Below, piece by piece: positions 52,660-54,777 of a stretch of 54,777 nucleotides of DNA. Below the pieces are notes generated by a model. It saw only the letters and a program-made list of their open reading frames with translations, was not told the DNA's origin and did not search any database. The stretch's first letter is position 1, and each line of letters starts with the position of its first letter. The DNA comes from Arthrobacter mobilis. Its GTDB lineage: Bacteria; Actinomycetota; Actinomycetes; Actinomycetales; Micrococcaceae. The position numbers and the translations under genes were made by a program. The DNA lies in contig NZ_JAAZSQ010000011.1 of the NCBI RefSeq assembly GCF_012395835.1, positions 7,829 to 62,605 on the forward strand. The letters run 5' to 3'.

Positions 52660-53937
52660 TCAGCTGCCGAGCATGAGGCTGCCCCAGCCGCCGCGGCCAA
52701 TGTAGACCGCAGGGTGGATCCTGCTCCTGGTGACCTTGTAGTAGCGGATATTACCGGCGGTGTCCCGGGTCAGGAAACCGGTCCCCCCGTCCCCGAGGTG
52801 GTCCGGGAGCACCGACAGGTGCGTCATCGCGGACCAGCCGGAGGAGCCGATGATCCTGCGGTATTCGGCCTTGAACCGGCCCGCCCCATTGGAACGGTAG
52901 AGCTTGAACTGGCCGCTCCCCGTGCCAGTCCGAGCGATCATGTCCATCCGGCCGTCGTCGTCATAGTCCAGGAAGAAGGTTTCCAGGCCCTTGAAGCTGG
53001 CGGTGCTGATCTGCTGCCGGGCACCGGGCTTGCCGCCGGCTGGATTGGAATAGTAGTAAAGCCGGCCGCTGGAGAGGCTTTTCGCCACGATGCCAGGGCG
53101 CTTGTAGCCACGCTTCCAGTGGGCGACTTCGATGTCGTAACTGTCCCAGCCTCCCCAGCCGATGGTGCGCGGGGCCGCCAGGCCGCCACCCTTTTCGCCG
53201 TAGCTGACGGTAAGCTTGCCGTTCCGCCAAGTGGCCAGAATGTCCTGCACCCCGTCCGCGTTCCAGTCGGCGATGTCCACCTGGAGGGCATCCTCCCAGC
53301 CGGAGGAGACGTAGCTGCGCTGCCACAGGTCCCCGCCCTGCGCGGACGGATAGATGTAGAGGTGGCCGGAGCCGTCGACGGCGGCGATGTCGCCTTCATG
53401 GATAGAGGGCACCTCGGCCGGCGGCAGGCTTTCCCGGGTCTGCGCATAGCCGGCCAGGTTCTCCACCACGACATACATCCCGTAGTAGTCGGGGTTGGTG
53501 GTCTTCATCCAGCCGATGCCGATGTCCGTCGCCTTGGGGCTGAGCATGCCGGCCCGGTGTGCCGGGGAATTCATCCACCAGTCCACGATCTGCCGGGCGT
53601 TGTTGTTGATGCCGATATTCTCGGTGTACCAGTCCCAGCCGGCAGGGATCTGCCGGCTGCCGTAGCCCTCGCGGTGGATGGTCTCCAGCTTGAAGGTCTC
53701 GCGGGTGATCCGGTTGTTCTGCTCCTCGGCCCATTGCTGCGAGATATTGGCGACCGTCTGGTTCCAGACCACCGGCGGCAGGCCGGCCTCAGCCCGATAC
53801 TGGTTGGTCAGCTTCAAAACCTCGGCCACAAACGGGTCCCGGTCAGTCCTGGTCAGCGCCGAGGCCGGCGCGATGCCGGCAACAAGCAGCAAGGTCAGCG
53901 CCGCCAGCAGTCCGACGATCTTCCGTGCAGATTCCAT
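52660..53937 (-). CDS. Secreted CAP-domain protein with FG-GAP-like segments
   Basis: 425 residues from ATG 53937 behind GTGGGGGGATTG; an ATG at 53973 adds a non-signal leader. Signal peptide MESARKIVGLLAALTLLLVA. The CAP/SCP domain (about 35-165) shows LTNQYRAEAGLPPVVWNQTV, YTENIGINN and SPAHRAGMLSPKATDIGIGW. Residues 190-425 have FG-GAP/VCBS-type calcium sites such as DIADWNADGVQDILATW and FLDYDDDGRMDMIART. A cell-surface or extracellular adhesive role is inferred. Convergent with the DUF218 gene. Confidence 0.87.
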   Translation of the reverse strand: MESARKIVGLLAALTLLLVAGIAPASALTRTDRDPFVAEVLKLTNQYRAEAGLPPVVWNQTVANISQQWAEEQNNRITRETFKLETIHREGYGSRQIPAGWDWYTENIGINNNARQIVDWWMNSPAHRAGMLSPKATDIGIGWMKTTNPDYYGMYVVVENLAGYAQTRESLPPAEVPSIHEGDIAAVDGSGHLYIYPSAQGGDLWQRSYVSSGWEDALQVDIADWNADGVQDILATWRNGKLTVSYGEKGGGLAAPRTIGWGGWDSYDIEVAHWKRGYKRPGIVAKSLSSGRLYYYSNPAGGKPGARQQISTASFKGLETFFLDYDDDGRMDMIARTGTGSGQFKLYRSNGAGRFKAEYRRIIGSSGWSAMTHLSVLPDHLGDGGTGFLTRDTAGNIRYYKVTRSRIHPAVYIGRGGWGSLMLGS

Positions 53938-54280
53938 CAATCCCCCCACTTGTTGGCCTTCCCGGGAAGGCACTTCCGCAGTGCCCTATCGGCAGCGGCC
54001 ACGGAACAGGTAAGTCCGCCCGCACGAAGAGGCCCGGCGGGCGCTGCAAAGGATGGATAGCGGAAAAGCCTTCCAACTTGCTTGATGATCAAGCAAGTTG
54101 ATTGATCGTTTAATTTACACTATGCTGATAGAGGTTCCGACAAACGCTCCGGCTGCCCTGCTCGCCCCGTGTTGACCACGCTCCACCGCCCGGCGGAAGT
54201 ATGGACCAGCCCAGTCAGCCTGCCCTCCACGTAACACCGGGCCGATTCCGCCGCTCTGCATTCATCTTGGAAAGGACCTT
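53938..54280. other. Divergent intergenic region with an AT-rich promoter
   Basis: No gene. It contains the operator and promoter described at 54075-54126. The rest is GC-rich leader of about 150 bases before the next start codon. Confidence 0.55.
54075..54126 (+). promoter_or_regulatory. Sigma-70-type promoter with an 11-bp palindromic operator
   Basis: AACTTGCTTGA (54075-54085), TGA, then TCAAGCAAGTT (54089-54099) is a perfect palindrome. -35 TTGATT is at 54098-54103, 17 bases before -10 TATGCT at 54121-54126. The right arm touches the -35 box, so a bound dimer would block or recruit polymerase. The probable start of transcription is near 54133. Confidence 0.75.
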
Positions 54281-54777
54281 ATGGACCGCCGTCAATTCCT
54301 CACCGTGCCGCTGGCCGCCCTGGCGGTGCCGGGAGCCCTTGCCGCCGCCGGCCCGCTCCCGGCCCAGGCCGTGACCCGGGCGCTGAAGGGCATCGGCTAT
54401 TCGGACAAGGACTCGCTCTCGAGGACGCAGATCAAAAACCTCAACGTCGCCTGGCACTACAACTGGGGGGCGAACACCCACCTCACGGCCCCGCCCTTTA
54501 TCCCGATGGTCAAGGACGCCGTCCGGCTGCTGGAACGGGATGCGATCGGCAAGGTAACGGCCCAGCTGCCCCAGACCCGGACCAAACACCTGCTCGGCTT
54601 CAACGAACCCGACCACCGCGCCCAGGCCAACATGAGCGTGGACGAGGCCATCCGGCTCTGGCCCCGGCTGCAGCAGACCGGCCTGCGCCTGGGCTCCCCG
54701 GCCACGGTCAGCGTCACCAGCCCCTGGCTGAAGGACTTCATGGCCAAGGCCAAGGCCCGCGGCCTGCGCGTGGACTT
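54281..54777 (+). CDS. GH128-like secreted glycoside hydrolase (3' end outside window)
   Basis: 165 residues are visible from ATG 54281 (AAAGGACCTT upstream). A Tat-like signal MDRRQFLTVPLAALAVPGAL precedes a TIM-barrel start. LLGFNEPDHRAQANMSVDEA carries Glu109 where the Glyco_hydro_cc (GH128, beta-1,3-glucanase) family has its acid/base. YNWGANTH is also typical. The frame runs off the window. A large operator precedes it. Confidence 0.8.
   Translation, partial: MDRRQFLTVPLAALAVPGALAAAGPLPAQAVTRALKGIGYSDKDSLSRTQIKNLNVAWHYNWGANTHLTAPPFIPMVKDAVRLLERDAIGKVTAQLPQTRTKHLLGFNEPDHRAQANMSVDEAIRLWPRLQQTGLRLGSPATVSVTSPWLKDFMAKAKARGLRVD

Overview
The window is high-GC actinobacterial chromosome, most likely a member of the Micrococcaceae (Arthrobacter or a close relative). 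The evidence is the gene order of the translation/SRP backbone, the frequent GTG and TTG starts, an FtsY with an N-terminal membrane segment, and a fused OleB-OleC olefin synthase of the kind known from Micrococcus and Arthrobacter. No database search was possible. Family names rest on motifs and remembered family features.

The backbone is on the minus strand. Read in its direction of transcription it is: yceD, rpmF, rnc, mutM, smc, ftsY, amt, glnK, ffh, rpsP, khpA, rimM, trmD, rplS, two lepB genes, rnhB, a DUF2469 gene, yraN, a yifB/comM remnant, a dprA remnant, and xerC, which runs off the left edge. This is the ancestral actinobacterial order, interrupted by accessory blocks.

Block 1 (about 1272-13282) lies between the first 80 or so codons of yifB/comM and the last 90 or so codons of dprA. 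It has replaced the rest of both genes. It holds a secreted subtilisin-like protease with five Ig-like repeats, a lipoprotein HNH nuclease with an Excalibur tail, a DUF305 lipoprotein, an orphan MbcA/ParS-like antitoxin, a PD-(D/E)XK nuclease-like protein, many small unknown proteins and several decayed small genes. No integrase or transposase is visible in it. If no other copies exist, the strain lacks DprA and ComM, two proteins that process incoming DNA in natural transformation.

Block 2 (19704-24346) sits between rpsP and ffh. It has a VOC dioxygenase-like gene with an apparently leaderless promoter and two TGAAGSTTCA operators, an amidohydrolase, an unknown protein with a hydrophobic C-terminus, and an alpha/beta hydrolase whose nucleophile position is alanine. 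Block 3 is a plus-strand glucose-6-phosphate dehydrogenase between glnK and ffh, where mycobacteria and streptomycetes carry glnD. An MFS transporter and a hydrolase lie between amt and ftsY, and a CYTH-CHAD protein and a glutamine amidotransferase lie between ftsY and smc.

Block 4 (39810-48999) lies between smc and mutM. It is a translationally coupled plus-strand oleA-oleBC-oleD operon for long-chain olefins, followed 16 bases later by a beta-lactamase-family hydrolase. After these come two minus-strand secreted proteins with Tat-like signals, one resembling glycoside hydrolase family 26. The right end (52026-54777) has a DUF218 membrane protein, a secreted CAP-domain protein with FG-GAP-like segments, and the start of a GH128-like hydrolase behind a strong promoter with a large palindromic operator.
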